A stretch of DNA of 64,000 bases from assembly GCF_934561205.1 (NCBI RefSeq), contig NZ_CAKTFU010000013.1, forward strand, positions 1 to 64,000, read 5' to 3'. Shown here one piece after another: positions 53,602 to 62,730 of the stretch; the stretch's first letter is position 1; each line of letters opens with the position of its first letter. The notes below the pieces were generated by a model that searched no databases, was not told the origin of the DNA, and worked only from the letters and a program-made list of their open reading frames with translations. The stretch comes from an uncultured Gemmiger sp. (GTDB lineage Bacteria > Bacillota > Clostridia > Oscillospirales > Ruminococcaceae). A program made the translations under genes and the position numbers.

Positions 53602-54468
53602 TTACACGGTGTCCATAAAGGTTTTTTCAATGCGGCTGAACAGTACAACGCCCAAAACCAGCGTCACAGCGGTAAATGCCAGGCTGTAGCCGACGCCCCA
53701 CGCGGTCACGGTGCCGCCGCCCAGGGTCGCGGCGCGGAACACCTCAATGGGGGCCGTCATGGGGTTGAATTGCAGCAGCGCCTGCAGGCGGGGGCTTTCG
53801 TCCAGCATCGAAACGGGATACACCACGGGGGAGGCGTACATCCACAGCTGCACACCAAAGCCGACGGCGATGGCCAGATCGCGGTATTTGGTGGTCAGGC
53901 TGGACACGATGATGCCCACGCCCAGCCCCAGCAGCATGACCTGCAGCATGACCACAGGCAGCGCCAGCGCCCACAGGCTGAGGTGTACCGGCGCACCGCT
54001 CAGGGCAAAGTACACCCAGAAGCAGGCGAACATGGCGCACTGCACCAGAAAGTTGATAAGCGCCGTAAGCACCTGGCTGATGGGGGTGGTCAGGCGCGGA
54101 AAGTACACCTTGCCGAACACGCCCGAGTTAGTCACAAAGGTGTTGGCCGTGTTGTTGACGCAGTTGGCAAAGAAGGTCCAGACCGTGTTGCCCGCCATAT
54201 AAAACAGGAACGCGGGGGTGCCGTCGGTAGAAAGCCCGGCCAGCCCGCCGAACACAACATTGAAGATGACGGTGGTCAGCAGCGGGTTCAGGATGATCCA
54301 CGCGGGGCCGAGGATGGTCTGCTTGTACAGCACGGTAAAATTGCGCTTGACGAACATGACGATAAGGTCGCGGTAACGCCACAGCTCGGCGAGGTCTATG
54401 TCAAACCAGCCGGTGCGCGGGCGCACCACGGTGGTCCATTCGGCGGTGTTTTGCGGTTTTTCGCTCAT
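53602..54468 (-). CDS. Polysaccharide ABC exporter permease (Wzm/TagG-like)
   Basis: 288 aa with six TM helices. LVMFVKRNFTVLYKQTILGPAW-type coupling segment and FPRLTTPISQVL are typical ABC-2 polysaccharide exporter features. First gene of the five-gene operon. ATG 54468 is the usual start; the frame extends 10 codons further. Confidence 0.9.
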   Translation of the reverse strand: MSEKPQNTAEWTTVVRPRTGWFDIDLAELWRYRDLIVMFVKRNFTVLYKQTILGPAWIILNPLLTTVIFNVVFGGLAGLSTDGTPAFLFYMAGNTVWTFFANCVNNTANTFVTNSGVFGKVYFPRLTTPISQVLTALINFLVQCAMFACFWVYFALSGAPVHLSLWALALPVVMLQVMLLGLGVGIIVSSLTTKYRDLAIAVGFGVQLWMYASPVVYPVSMLDESPRLQALLQFNPMTAPIEVFRAATLGGGTVTAWGVGYSLAFTAVTLVLGVVLFSRIEKTFMDTV

Positions 54469-54564
54469 AAGAAAAGCCTTTCTGTGTAAAATTTGCATAT
54501 GTGTTTAGATTATACCACATATCGACGCATTTTACAAGACGCCGCACCGCAGGGGCGCGTCAAC

Positions 54565-54592
54565 AAAAAATGTGCCCGCGCAAGCGGGCACA
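54565..54592 (-). terminator. Terminator of the amino-acid ABC operon
   Basis: ATGTGCCCGC/GCGGGCACAT around TTGC; minus strand continues TTTTTTG. The class I element lies between it and the last gene. Confidence 0.75.
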
Positions 54593-54624
54593 TCAGTTTG
54601 TAGAAAAAATCCGTTTCCGGGATA

Positions 54625-54763
54625 TTTGTAGGGATGGGTCTTGACCCATCCGCACATCTGGCCGCGCGCAGCGCATAAAATCGCGCCGAATGGCGCGCGG
54701 TTTTCTCGTTACGTCGTGCTTTTGGCAAGGCGGCAAGGAGGGGTCGAGACCCCTCCCTACAAA
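54625..54763 (+). repeat. Intact class I repeat with a different right palindrome
   Basis: 139 bp: TTTGTAGGG, GGATGGGTC/GACCCATCC, shared linker, but the right palindrome is GGAGGGGTC/GACCCCTCC instead of GGAACGGTC/GACCGTTCC, then CCCTACAAA. Both arms changed together. Main content of the 340-bp gap 54469-54808. Confidence 0.9.
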
Positions 54764-54808
54764 CCAGCCGAAAGGTTGCAAAGGGTGCATAAAGTCAAAG
54801 CAGTTTTC

Positions 54809-55541
<733 letters not shown>

Positions 55542-55555
<14 letters not shown>

Positions 55556-56234
55556 GGTTCAGCCCCCTCTCCAAACGCTTTGCCAGACGCGACAGCAGCG
55601 TAATAACGATCAAATACATCACACCTACGATAAACCAGACCTCCAACGCGCGCATGACGTTGGCGTTGACGTTCTTGGCGGTGTTGACAAGCTCAGGGAA
55701 ACCGATGACCGACAGGATCGAGGTATCCTTCAGCGTGATGATGAACTGGTTGATGATGGAGGGGATCATCGTGCGGATGGCCTGCGGCAGCACGACCTTG
55801 GCCATGGCCTTCCAGTACGGCAGGCCCAGGCTGCGGGCGGCCTCCATCTGACCCTTGTCAACACTCTCGATACCTGCGCGGATAATTTCCGCCATGTACG
55901 CGCCGCAGTTCAGCGACAGGCAGATGATGCCCGCCTGCAGCGCCGTGAACATAAACTTGCTGCCGAACAGGTCAGACCAGTGCAGCGTGTCGTTCATCAG
56001 CATCGGCACACCGAAAAACACAAAAAACGCCAGCACGATCATCGGCACGCCGCGGATGATGTCAACGAAAATCGTGGCGATCACGTTGCAGACGCGGTTT
56101 TTCAGCACGCTTAAAATACCCACAAACAGGCCGATCAGGCAGGCAAAAAACAGGCTCCACAGGGCCAGCAGCAGGGTCTGCCCCATGGCGGCCAGCAGCA
56201 TGGGGCCGTACTCGGCAAGGATCTTAAAAACCAA
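55542..56234 (-). CDS. Polar amino-acid ABC transporter permease
   Basis: 230 aa with about five TM helices and the EAA loop [20 protein letters not shown] that contacts the ATPase. [12 protein letters not shown] is typical of the His/Glu/Gln family. TTG start with AAAGGAG 9 bp upstream. Confidence 0.9.
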
Positions 56235-56316
56235 GGCGAAGGACTCCTTTCGGGTTTGGTTGTTGCGAAAAAACGGGGCCGCCTGCGAAAACAGGCGTCC
56301 CCGCGCTATTCAATAA

Positions 56317-57153
56317 TTAGCCCAGATACTTTTTCAGGATCTCGTCATACTTGCCGTTGGCTTTGATGTCGGCAAGACCCTTGTTGAACATATCCAGCAG
56401 CTCCTGGCTGTCCTCGCTGAAAATGGCGAAGCCGTAGGGGGCGGGGTCGCTGGCGGTGTCGTCCAGCACCTTCAGGGCCAGGCCGCCGTCCTTGATGGAC
56501 GCCTTCATGATGGGGGTGTCCTCAAAGCAGCCGACGCACTGGCCGCCCAGAACGGCCTGATACATCGTGGGGGAATCCTCAAAGTAGGTCAGGTCAAAGC
56601 CGTACTCGTCCTTCAGGCTCTCGGCGTAGGTAGCGCCCTGGGTGCCGGTCTTGACGGCGACCATCTTGCCGGACAGGTCGGCAAAGCCCGCAATGTCGGA
56701 ATCGGCGGGGACGGTCAGCGTCTGGTTGGAATCATAGTAGCCGTCGCTGAAGGTCCAGCCGCTGGCCTTGCGCTTTTCGGTGATGGAAGCACCGGCGATC
56801 ATGCCGTCGGCCTGGCCGGACTGGCAGGCGGCGATGGCGGCATCCCAGCCCAGGGACTTCATCTCGTACTTAAAGCCCTGATCCTCGGCAATGGCGGCGA
56901 CGATGTCCACGTCGATGCCCACAAAGTTGCCGGATGCGTCGGTGTACTCAAACGGCTTAAAGACGGTGTCGGTGGCGATGACCCAGGTCTTGTCGGCAGC
57001 GGTGGAGTCCGCGGTGCTTTCGGCGGTGGAGGCGCTCTCGGCAGGGGCTGCGCTTTCGGCAGCGGAGGAGGACGCGGTGGAGGCTGCGCCGCCGCAGGCA
57101 ACCAGGTAAGCAGCCAGGACGGAGGTCAGACCCAAAGCAATGAGTTTTTTCAT
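56317..57153 (-). CDS. Amino-acid-binding lipoprotein of ABC transporter
   Basis: 278 aa. Lipobox ending VACGG (Cys about 20) and a Ser/Ala/Glu-rich linker (21-52), then the type 2 periplasmic-binding fold (TDTVFKPFEYTDASGNFVGIDVD). Likely binds a polar amino acid; specificity cannot be read off. First gene of the operon. Confidence 0.92.
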   Translation of the reverse strand: MKKLIALGLTSVLAAYLVACGGAASTASSSAAESAAPAESASTAESTADSTAADKTWVIATDTVFKPFEYTDASGNFVGIDVDIVAAIAEDQGFKYEMKSLGWDAAIAACQSGQADGMIAGASITEKRKASGWTFSDGYYDSNQTLTVPADSDIAGFADLSGKMVAVKTGTQGATYAESLKDEYGFDLTYFEDSPTMYQAVLGGQCVGCFEDTPIMKASIKDGGLALKVLDDTASDPAPYGFAIFSEDSQELLDMFNKGLADIKANGKYDEILKKYLG

Positions 57154-57159
57154 GTGTAA

Positions 57160-57300
57160 TACCTTCCCTCAAAAACAAAATGGTACCGCACCCGCCGCAC
57201 AGCGGGCGTGACATTCGGTGCGGACCCTCTGTTTGACCGCGCCGGACGTACACGATTTGCAAGTACACTTTTATTATAGCACCGCCGATTCAAAAGTCAA
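57160..57300 (-). promoter_or_regulatory. Promoter and foldable leader of the amino-acid ABC operon
   Basis: Minus strand TTGACT (57300-57295), 16-bp spacer, TATAAT (57278-57273) with TG extension. The leader holds GGTCCGCACC that can pair with GGTGCGGTACC, followed by TTTTGTTTTTG, a terminator-like arrangement; an inner CGCCCGC/GCGGCGGG stem could compete. 57301-57420 is strongly A/T-rich with no gene. Confidence 0.55.
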
Positions 57301-57507
57301 GAAAAATTCGGGGATTTTGGTTAATAAAATAAAGTTTTATCTTTTTTTCTAAAATAAAGATTAGTTTCTTCTTGTTTTTTCGCGCCGCACTTTACTTAAA
57401 CAAGCGGTAAAACCGCGTGCGGAAAATGCGGTTTTGCCGCCCGATTTCGGCATTTCCGGCAATGTGTACCCTTTATAATAGGGCATGTGATATTTTGAGA
57501 AGGAGCG

Positions 57508-58164
57508 ATGCACATGCTGCAAACCTTAGAACGTAAACCCCATACCTTTGACGCACAGGTACTTACCCCCGCGCAATTTGACGCCCTGCGCACGCTGGCC
57601 GGCCCCGCCGGGCTGCCCATGCTGGAAACCCTGCGCCCCGCTTTGGACAACGGGCAGATCGTGGGCGACTTTGCCGGGCAGGAGCAGCTGCAGGCAGCCG
57701 CCGCGCTGCTGCCGCTGTACGCGCAGGACGAGCTGCCCACCCTGCTGCGCGCCGCCGGTTTTGGTGCCGATGGGCAGGGCGCGGTGCTGACCCCGCCGCT
57801 TTTGCGCGGCAATTACACACAGCTGCGCAACTTTTTGCGGTTGTCGCTGCGCTGGGCGATTGAGCGCTACGCCAGCTACCATGTCTGGGCGGTGCAGGTG
57901 CTGGATCTTGAAAACCTGCCCGCCTGCGAGGATCTTTGCGCGCAGTACCTGTCCACGGGTTTAACGCTGCGCGCCGTGCTGCCCCTGAAGGACACCGACG
58001 GGCTGCTGATCTACTCGGCGCGGGGTCTGGCACATTGGCGCGAACCGCTGCGCCGCCTGCACCTGAACGACCCCGCCCTGCCCCGCGTTTTGGAGCGCGG
58101 CTACGCAGCGGCGGATTTCGGCTGGAGCAGCGACGGAATGGAGCTGCTGGTAAGGCCGCTTTGA
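57508..58164 (+). CDS. Unknown protein, 218 aa
   Basis: Not recognised. Soluble, no signal peptide or TM, rich in Leu and Ala. A segment YTQLRNFLRLSLRWAIERYASYHVWAVQ in the middle looks helical; the C-terminus ends FGWSSDGMELLVRPL. AAGGAG precedes the ATG and TATAAT lies at 57474-57479, so it is probably expressed as a single gene. Confidence 0.65.
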   Translation: MHMLQTLERKPHTFDAQVLTPAQFDALRTLAGPAGLPMLETLRPALDNGQIVGDFAGQEQLQAAAALLPLYAQDELPTLLRAAGFGADGQGAVLTPPLLRGNYTQLRNFLRLSLRWAIERYASYHVWAVQVLDLENLPACEDLCAQYLSTGLTLRAVLPLKDTDGLLIYSARGLAHWREPLRRLHLNDPALPRVLERGYAAADFGWSSDGMELLVRPL

Positions 58165-58258
58165 TTCGAGAGTTTAGAGTTGAGAGTTAAGATACGGTGT
58201 GCCCGCCTTGGCGGGCACGTCTGTTTGTCAAAAATCACATTCCTGGTTTATGGAATGT

Positions 58259-58366
58259 GTAGGGGCGACCATTGGTCGCCCGCCAACTTGGCGTAACAAC
58301 GCGTTTTCCGGGGCAGTTTTCTTGCAAGGCAAACGGGCACGGGCGAGCAATGCTCGCCCCTACAAG
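58259..58366. repeat. Class II-like repeat with two further palindromes
   Basis: GTAGGGG, palindrome GGGCGACCA/TGGTCGCCC, an unrelated linker (CTTGGCGTAACAACGCG), CACGGGCGAGCA/TGCTCGCCC and CCCTAC. Preceded by a heptamer tail and GTGCCCGC hairpin (58166-58220). Part of the 623-bp gap 58165-58787. Confidence 0.75.
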
Positions 58367-58424
58367 AGTTTTTCGACAGTCAGGAGGCGCTCTCAGCTTG
58401 TAGAAAAAGCCTGTTGCCGGAAGA

Positions 58425-58563
58425 TTTGTAGGGATGGGTCTTGACCCATCCGCACATCTGGCCGCGCGCAGCGCATAAAATCGCGCCGAATGGCACGCGG
58501 TTTTCTCGCCATGTCGTGCTTTTGGCAAGGCGGCACGGAACGGTCAAGACCGTTCCCTACAAA
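58425..58563 (+). repeat. Intact class I repeat, 139 bp
   Basis: Palindromes GGATGGGTC and GGAACGGTC in the standard order. Flanked by near-identical TTTTTCGACAGTCAGGAGGCG (58370 region) and TTTTTCAACAGTCAGGAGGCG (58595 region), 225 bp apart. A GAGGCGGGC/GCCCGCCTC hairpin and heptamer tail follow (58610-58665). Confidence 0.9.
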
Positions 58564-58787
58564 ACAACCGAATGTTCGCAATATTCCCATTCAGTTTTTC
58601 AACAGTCAGGAGGCGGGCTTTGCCCGCCTCTGCCTTATCTAAACTCCAAACTCTCCACTCTCAAATTTTCCCCTCCTGCCCGGCTATATGTAAAATTCCA
58701 CCGCGCACCTTTACAAACACAACAAAAGCGGGTACAATATTTGTAAATGATTTTGCGGCGCTATGCCGCAGGAAAGAGGAAAACAGA

Positions 58788-59999
58788 ATGAAACGTTTAA
58801 TCGCTTTTGTTGTGGCGATGCTCTCGCTGTGCGTGATGTTGGCAGCCTGCGGCGGCTCCGCCTCCGGTTCTTCGGCGTCGCCGTCGACTCCGTCCGCGGC
58901 AACACCCACCGCCGAGCCTACCCCCGAACCCACCCCCGAACCGTATGAGGCCAACGTCCTGACCGGCGAGAAAAAGGACGAAAACTACCCCGAAGGGCAG
59001 CGCATCACCGGTATTATGATCAACAACATCGTGGCAGCCCGCCCGCAGCGCGGCCTGTCCAAGGCCGATATCCTGGTCGAGATCAAGGTCGAGGGCGGTA
59101 TCACCCGCTTTATGCCCATGTTCGTCGACTACAAGGACATCGGTGAGTTCGGCCCCGTGCGTTCCGGCCGCGACCAGTTCTTCCAGCTGCTGCTGCCCTT
59201 TGCCGGGCTGTACGTCCACGAGGGTCAGTCCGTCGTTATGGACGAGTATGAGCGCAACTTCAACTATCAGGATCTGAACATCGGCAACGTCGGCAACTGG
59301 GGCTACCGCGACAACAACCGCGTCAACTGGGCCGGCACCACCCGCGCCGGCGGCCTTGCCTACGAGCACACCCTGTACGCCAACTCCGACCTGCTGCAGG
59401 AGCAGATCGAAAAGCGCGGCACCGATATGAACCGCAGCTACAACTCCACCTTCTTTAAGTTTGTGGATTACAACGAGCCTGCGCGCGATCTTTCCAACAG
59501 CCGGGACAGCGCTTACAGCGACAAGTACGGCCCCATCGTTTCCGACGGCGAGTATGTCGAGATCGAGCACAGCCAGAGCTACAAGACCCGCTTTAACTAC
59601 GATGCTGCGTCCAACAGCTACAAGATGCAGATGTACTACTACCCCGACAAAAGCTGGCGCGACACCATCGACGAGGCTGCCGACAATGCGCAGCTGGCGT
59701 TCACCAACCTGGTTATCCTGTACACCGACATCCACGTCTACCCCGGCCACGAGGGCACGGACCTGCAGTGCGCCGAGTACGGCGACGGCGGCGTCGGCTA
59801 CTACTGCTACGGCGGCAAGTGCGAGAAGATCTTCTGGAAGAAGGGCGGCCCGCAGGACCCGCTGCGCCTGTACTACGCCAACGAGGATGGCCAGTGCAGC
59901 GACACCCAGCTGGACGTCAACGTCGGCAAGAGCTACCTGACCGTCGTGGACGTGGACAGCGCCGAAAACTTCGTCCACACCTCCAACAGCGTGGGCTGA
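58788..59999 (+). CDS. DUF3048 (YerB-like) lipoprotein
   Basis: 403 aa. Signal with lipobox ending LAAC (Cys about 22), a Ser/Thr/Pro/Glu linker, then the DUF3048 domain (ITGIMINNIVAARPQRGLSKADILVEIKVEGGITRFM; GPVRSGRDQF). Extracellular, anchored by lipid; function unknown in the family. AAAGAGG upstream. Confidence 0.9.
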   Translation: MKRLIAFVVAMLSLCVMLAACGGSASGSSASPSTPSAATPTAEPTPEPTPEPYEANVLTGEKKDENYPEGQRITGIMINNIVAARPQRGLSKADILVEIKVEGGITRFMPMFVDYKDIGEFGPVRSGRDQFFQLLLPFAGLYVHEGQSVVMDEYERNFNYQDLNIGNVGNWGYRDNNRVNWAGTTRAGGLAYEHTLYANSDLLQEQIEKRGTDMNRSYNSTFFKFVDYNEPARDLSNSRDSAYSDKYGPIVSDGEYVEIEHSQSYKTRFNYDAASNSYKMQMYYYPDKSWRDTIDEAADNAQLAFTNLVILYTDIHVYPGHEGTDLQCAEYGDGGVGYYCYGGKCEKIFWKKGGPQDPLRLYYANEDGQCSDTQLDVNVGKSYLTVVDVDSAENFVHTSNSVG

Positions 60000-60071
60000 T
60001 AACAATCTGCAACCCGGCGCGGCGGCCTGTGCGGCCGGCCGCGCCTTTTCGCAATGTAAATGGTACTGCTT

Positions 60072-61445
60072 ATGAAAAAACTGCAAAAATTGGCGGCCGT
60101 GCTGCTGGCTGCCGCCCTGCTGGCGGGCTGCGGCGCGTCGGGCACTTCCTCTGCCGCCCCTGCGCCCACCGCGACACCCACGGCGACCCCCACCCCGACA
60201 CCGACGCCCGCGGAACCGGCGCTGAACTTCAACCCGCTGACCGGCATCGCCGACGCGGATTACGCCAACTGCCGCCCCGTGGCCGTGACGCTGCGCACCA
60301 TCTACGGCGCACAGCCCCAGTGGGGCGTGGCCTCGGCGGACGTGCTGATGCAGGGCACCGTTGTGGGCACCACGCCCGCCATGCTGGCGCTGTACGGCAA
60401 GGTGGATGAGATCGGCAAGGTCGGCCCCGTGGGCGAGGCCGGCGACCTGCTGCTGCAATTTGCCCTGCCGCTGAACGCCGTGCCCGTGCATATCGGCAAA
60501 AACGTCTACGCCTCCAACCTGCTCAACACGCTGGGGTATCAGGACGTGGACGGCCTGCATGTGGGCAAGACGGCCTTTGCCTTTGACACCGACCGCCAGC
60601 TGGCCGGCTACCGCGAGGAAAACTGCTTTTACACCACCGCCGACGGCGTGCGCGCCGGGCTGGAATTTTACGGTGCCTCCGCCAACGGCGAGACCGCGCC
60701 GCTGTTCCGCTTTTCTGCCGAGCCTGCGCCGATGCCGCAAACCCAAAACGGCACGACGCTGAGCATCGCCTTCTCGGCCGACGGCACCGAGCAGCTGGTC
60801 TATGACGCCGAAACGGCGCTGTACACCAAGCTGAACACCGACGGCACCCCGCTGACAGACGCAGAAAACGGCGAAGCAGCGCGGTTTACCAACGTGTTTG
60901 TGCTGTATGCGTCCAGCGGCGTCAAGGACGACGGCCACACCCGCCAATATGACCTGACCGGCGGCGACGGGCTGTACCTGTACGGCGGCGCATGGCGCGC
61001 CATCACCTGGAGCAAGGAGGACGCCACCGCCCCGCTGGAGCTGAAAGAGGCCGACGGCACCCCGCTGACGGTCAGCCCCGGCAAGAGTTATATCGCCGTC
61101 TGGGGCGGCTACTACGGCCAGACGCTGGCTGTGACCGCCGCCGACGGCACCCCGCAGGAGCTGCCCGCCAAGCCCGCCCTGCTGGAAAGCGGCATCTCCG
61201 ATGAGGCAGCCGCCGCGGCACAGGCCCAGCTGGACGCCCAGCAGGCCCTGACCGACGCGCAGGACAACCTGGACCGCGCCAACGCGGATCTGGCATCGGT
61301 GCAGTCGGAGCTGGAGGAGGTCAACACCGCCCTGGCTGACGACCCCGAAAACGCCGAGCTTATCGCCAAGCGGGACGAGCTGACCGCCAAAATCGACGAA
61401 CTGAACCAGACCATCGCCGCAAATCAGGCCCTGCTGGCGGGATGA
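60072..61445 (+). CDS. Divergent DUF3048-like lipoprotein with C-terminal coiled coil
   Basis: 457 aa. Lipobox LAGC (Cys about 18), Pro/Thr linker, then a DUF3048-like core in which the usual segment reads AVTLRTIYGAQPQWGVASADVLMQ, and the GPVRSGR stretch is changed to GPVGEAG. Residues about 385-457 are a predicted coiled coil (AQAQLDAQQALTDAQ, ANADLASVQSELEE). ATG 60072 is used, although the ribosome binding site is weak. 72 bp after its paralogue. Confidence 0.8.
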   Translation: MKKLQKLAAVLLAAALLAGCGASGTSSAAPAPTATPTATPTPTPTPAEPALNFNPLTGIADADYANCRPVAVTLRTIYGAQPQWGVASADVLMQGTVVGTTPAMLALYGKVDEIGKVGPVGEAGDLLLQFALPLNAVPVHIGKNVYASNLLNTLGYQDVDGLHVGKTAFAFDTDRQLAGYREENCFYTTADGVRAGLEFYGASANGETAPLFRFSAEPAPMPQTQNGTTLSIAFSADGTEQLVYDAETALYTKLNTDGTPLTDAENGEAARFTNVFVLYASSGVKDDGHTRQYDLTGGDGLYLYGGAWRAITWSKEDATAPLELKEADGTPLTVSPGKSYIAVWGGYYGQTLAVTAADGTPQELPAKPALLESGISDEAAAAAQAQLDAQQALTDAQDNLDRANADLASVQSELEEVNTALADDPENAELIAKRDELTAKIDELNQTIAANQALLAG

Positions 61446-61568
61446 GCTTTGGCGAGAGTTAAGAGTTAAGAGTTTAGAGTTCAGATACGGTGCGCCGCGC
61501 AAGCGGCGCATTTTTTGTTTTTGGGACGCACCGCACGGCACAACAAGCATTTGCGGCCTAACGATTGG

Positions 61569-61707
61569 TTTGTAGGGAACGGTCTTGACCGTTCCGTGCT
61601 GCCTTGCCAAAAGCACGACGTAACTAGAAAACCGCGCGCCATTCGGCGCGATTTTATGCGCTGCGCGCGGCCAGATGTGCGGATGGGTCAAGACCCATCC
61701 CTACAAA
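61569..61707 (-). repeat. Intact class I repeat, inverse orientation
   Basis: 139 bp: palindromes GGAACGGTC then GGATGGGTC reading on the plus strand, ends TTTGTAGGG and CCCTACAAA, extended AGCTTGTAGAAAAAAG flank on the far side. A heptamer tail with GTGCGCCGC hairpin (61455-61511) and an ATGCCCGCC hairpin with tail (61780-61822) bracket it in the 364-bp gap. Confidence 0.9.
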
Positions 61708-61809
61708 TCTTCCGGTAACAGGCTTTTTTCTACAAGCTGAGCACACCGCACGGCACAACAAGGGCGTTTTTCCATAAAAAAATGCCCGCCAAGGCGGGCA
61801 TACAATATC

Positions 61810-62730
61810 TTAACTCTTAACTCTGAATTCCCCGCCACTTTCGCATTGCGCAAGGATTTCCTCAATTTCCCCCTCGCTCAACCGCTTGCGCACGGGGGCG
61901 GGTTCCTCGCTGCCAGGCACAAGCGGCAAACCCCAATAGGTTAAATCCAGCCATTGGCCGAACTTGTACCCTGTGCGCTTTTCCACGCCGAAACGGCTAA
62001 AGCCCAGCGCCTTATGCAGCGCGTCGCTGGCCTTGTTGCCGCCCGTCACCAGCGCGTAGGCGTTGCGGTAGCCCTGCCGCGTCAGCAGCGACAAAAGCGC
62101 GGTGTACAGTCGTTTTCCGATGCCCTGCCCCACGGCGTCCTGCGCGCAGTAGACGGTGGTCTCCACGTCCCAGGCGAAGGCCGTGCGGCTGTGCCAGGGG
62201 TGGGCGCAGGCAAAGCCCAGCAGGCGGCCGTCGGCGGCGTAAGCCACCAGAAAAGGCGCGGCGGTCAGCACGTCGGCAATGTTTTGGCGGTACTCCTGCA
62301 CTGTGCTGGGCGCGTACTGGAACGTCTGCAGCCCGTGGGTCACATACCAATTATACAAATCGGCAACGTCGGCGGCATCGTCGGGGGTGGCCATGCGCAG
62401 CGTCACGGCGTTGTCGGCAAGCCAGCGGGCGGCCAGCGCCTCCTTTTCGGTCTTGGGCAGTTTTTTTACGGCGGCCTCGCGTTTCAGCGCGGCGCTTTTG
62501 TCGGCGCAGCGCTCGGCGTAGGTCAGGCGCACAGCGGCGGTGCCGTGGCTTTTGGTGTACTTAGCCCCGCCCTTGCCCGTTTGGTGGGCTTTCAGGCGGC
62601 GGGCCAGGTCGTTTGTCCAGCCGCAGTACAGGCTGCCGTCGGGGCAGCGGAGCAGATACACCCACGCCGGTTCCGGCATCGGGGCGCGGTCGGCGGCGGT
62701 GCTGGCGGCGGGGCCGAATTCCGGCGTCAT
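61810..62730 (-). CDS. GIY-YIG domain fused to a GNAT acetyltransferase
   Basis: 306 aa. Residues about 23-98 are a UvrC/YhbQ-type GIY-YIG module: WVYLLRCPDGSLYCGWT, the catalytic Arg in RRLKAH and Glu in LKREAAVKKL. Residues about 109-265 are a GNAT domain with GQGIGKRLYTALL for acetyl-CoA and GFSRFGVEKRTGYKFG; PAT-like. Both parts look intact. A short charged C-terminal tail follows. Start ATG 62730 overlaps the MYG1-like stop by 4 bp; Met18 is an alternative start. Confidence 0.85.
   Translation of the reverse strand: MTPEFGPAASTAADRAPMPEPAWVYLLRCPDGSLYCGWTNDLARRLKAHQTGKGGAKYTKSHGTAAVRLTYAERCADKSAALKREAAVKKLPKTEKEALAARWLADNAVTLRMATPDDAADVADLYNWYVTHGLQTFQYAPSTVQEYRQNIADVLTAAPFLVAYAADGRLLGFACAHPWHSRTAFAWDVETTVYCAQDAVGQGIGKRLYTALLSLLTRQGYRNAYALVTGGNKASDALHKALGFSRFGVEKRTGYKFGQWLDLTYWGLPLVPGSEEPAPVRKRLSEGEIEEILAQCESGGEFRVKS

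Noticed and set aside
57160..57266. T-box riboswitch before the amino-acid ABC operon
   Set aside because: The leader is only about 110 nt, with no stem I or specifier loop; the GGTACC similarity alone is insufficient.
58797..61691. 964-aa minus-strand open frame
   Set aside because: Pure antisense of the two DUF3048 genes, low-complexity Gly/Val/Leu composition, continues into a repeat.
61515..61718. Small ORFs inside class I repeats (also near 1040, 8401, 40085, 47082, 54510, 58441)
   Set aside because: The same peptides recur in every repeat copy in several frames because the DNA is repeated; no ribosome binding sites, so not treated as genes.
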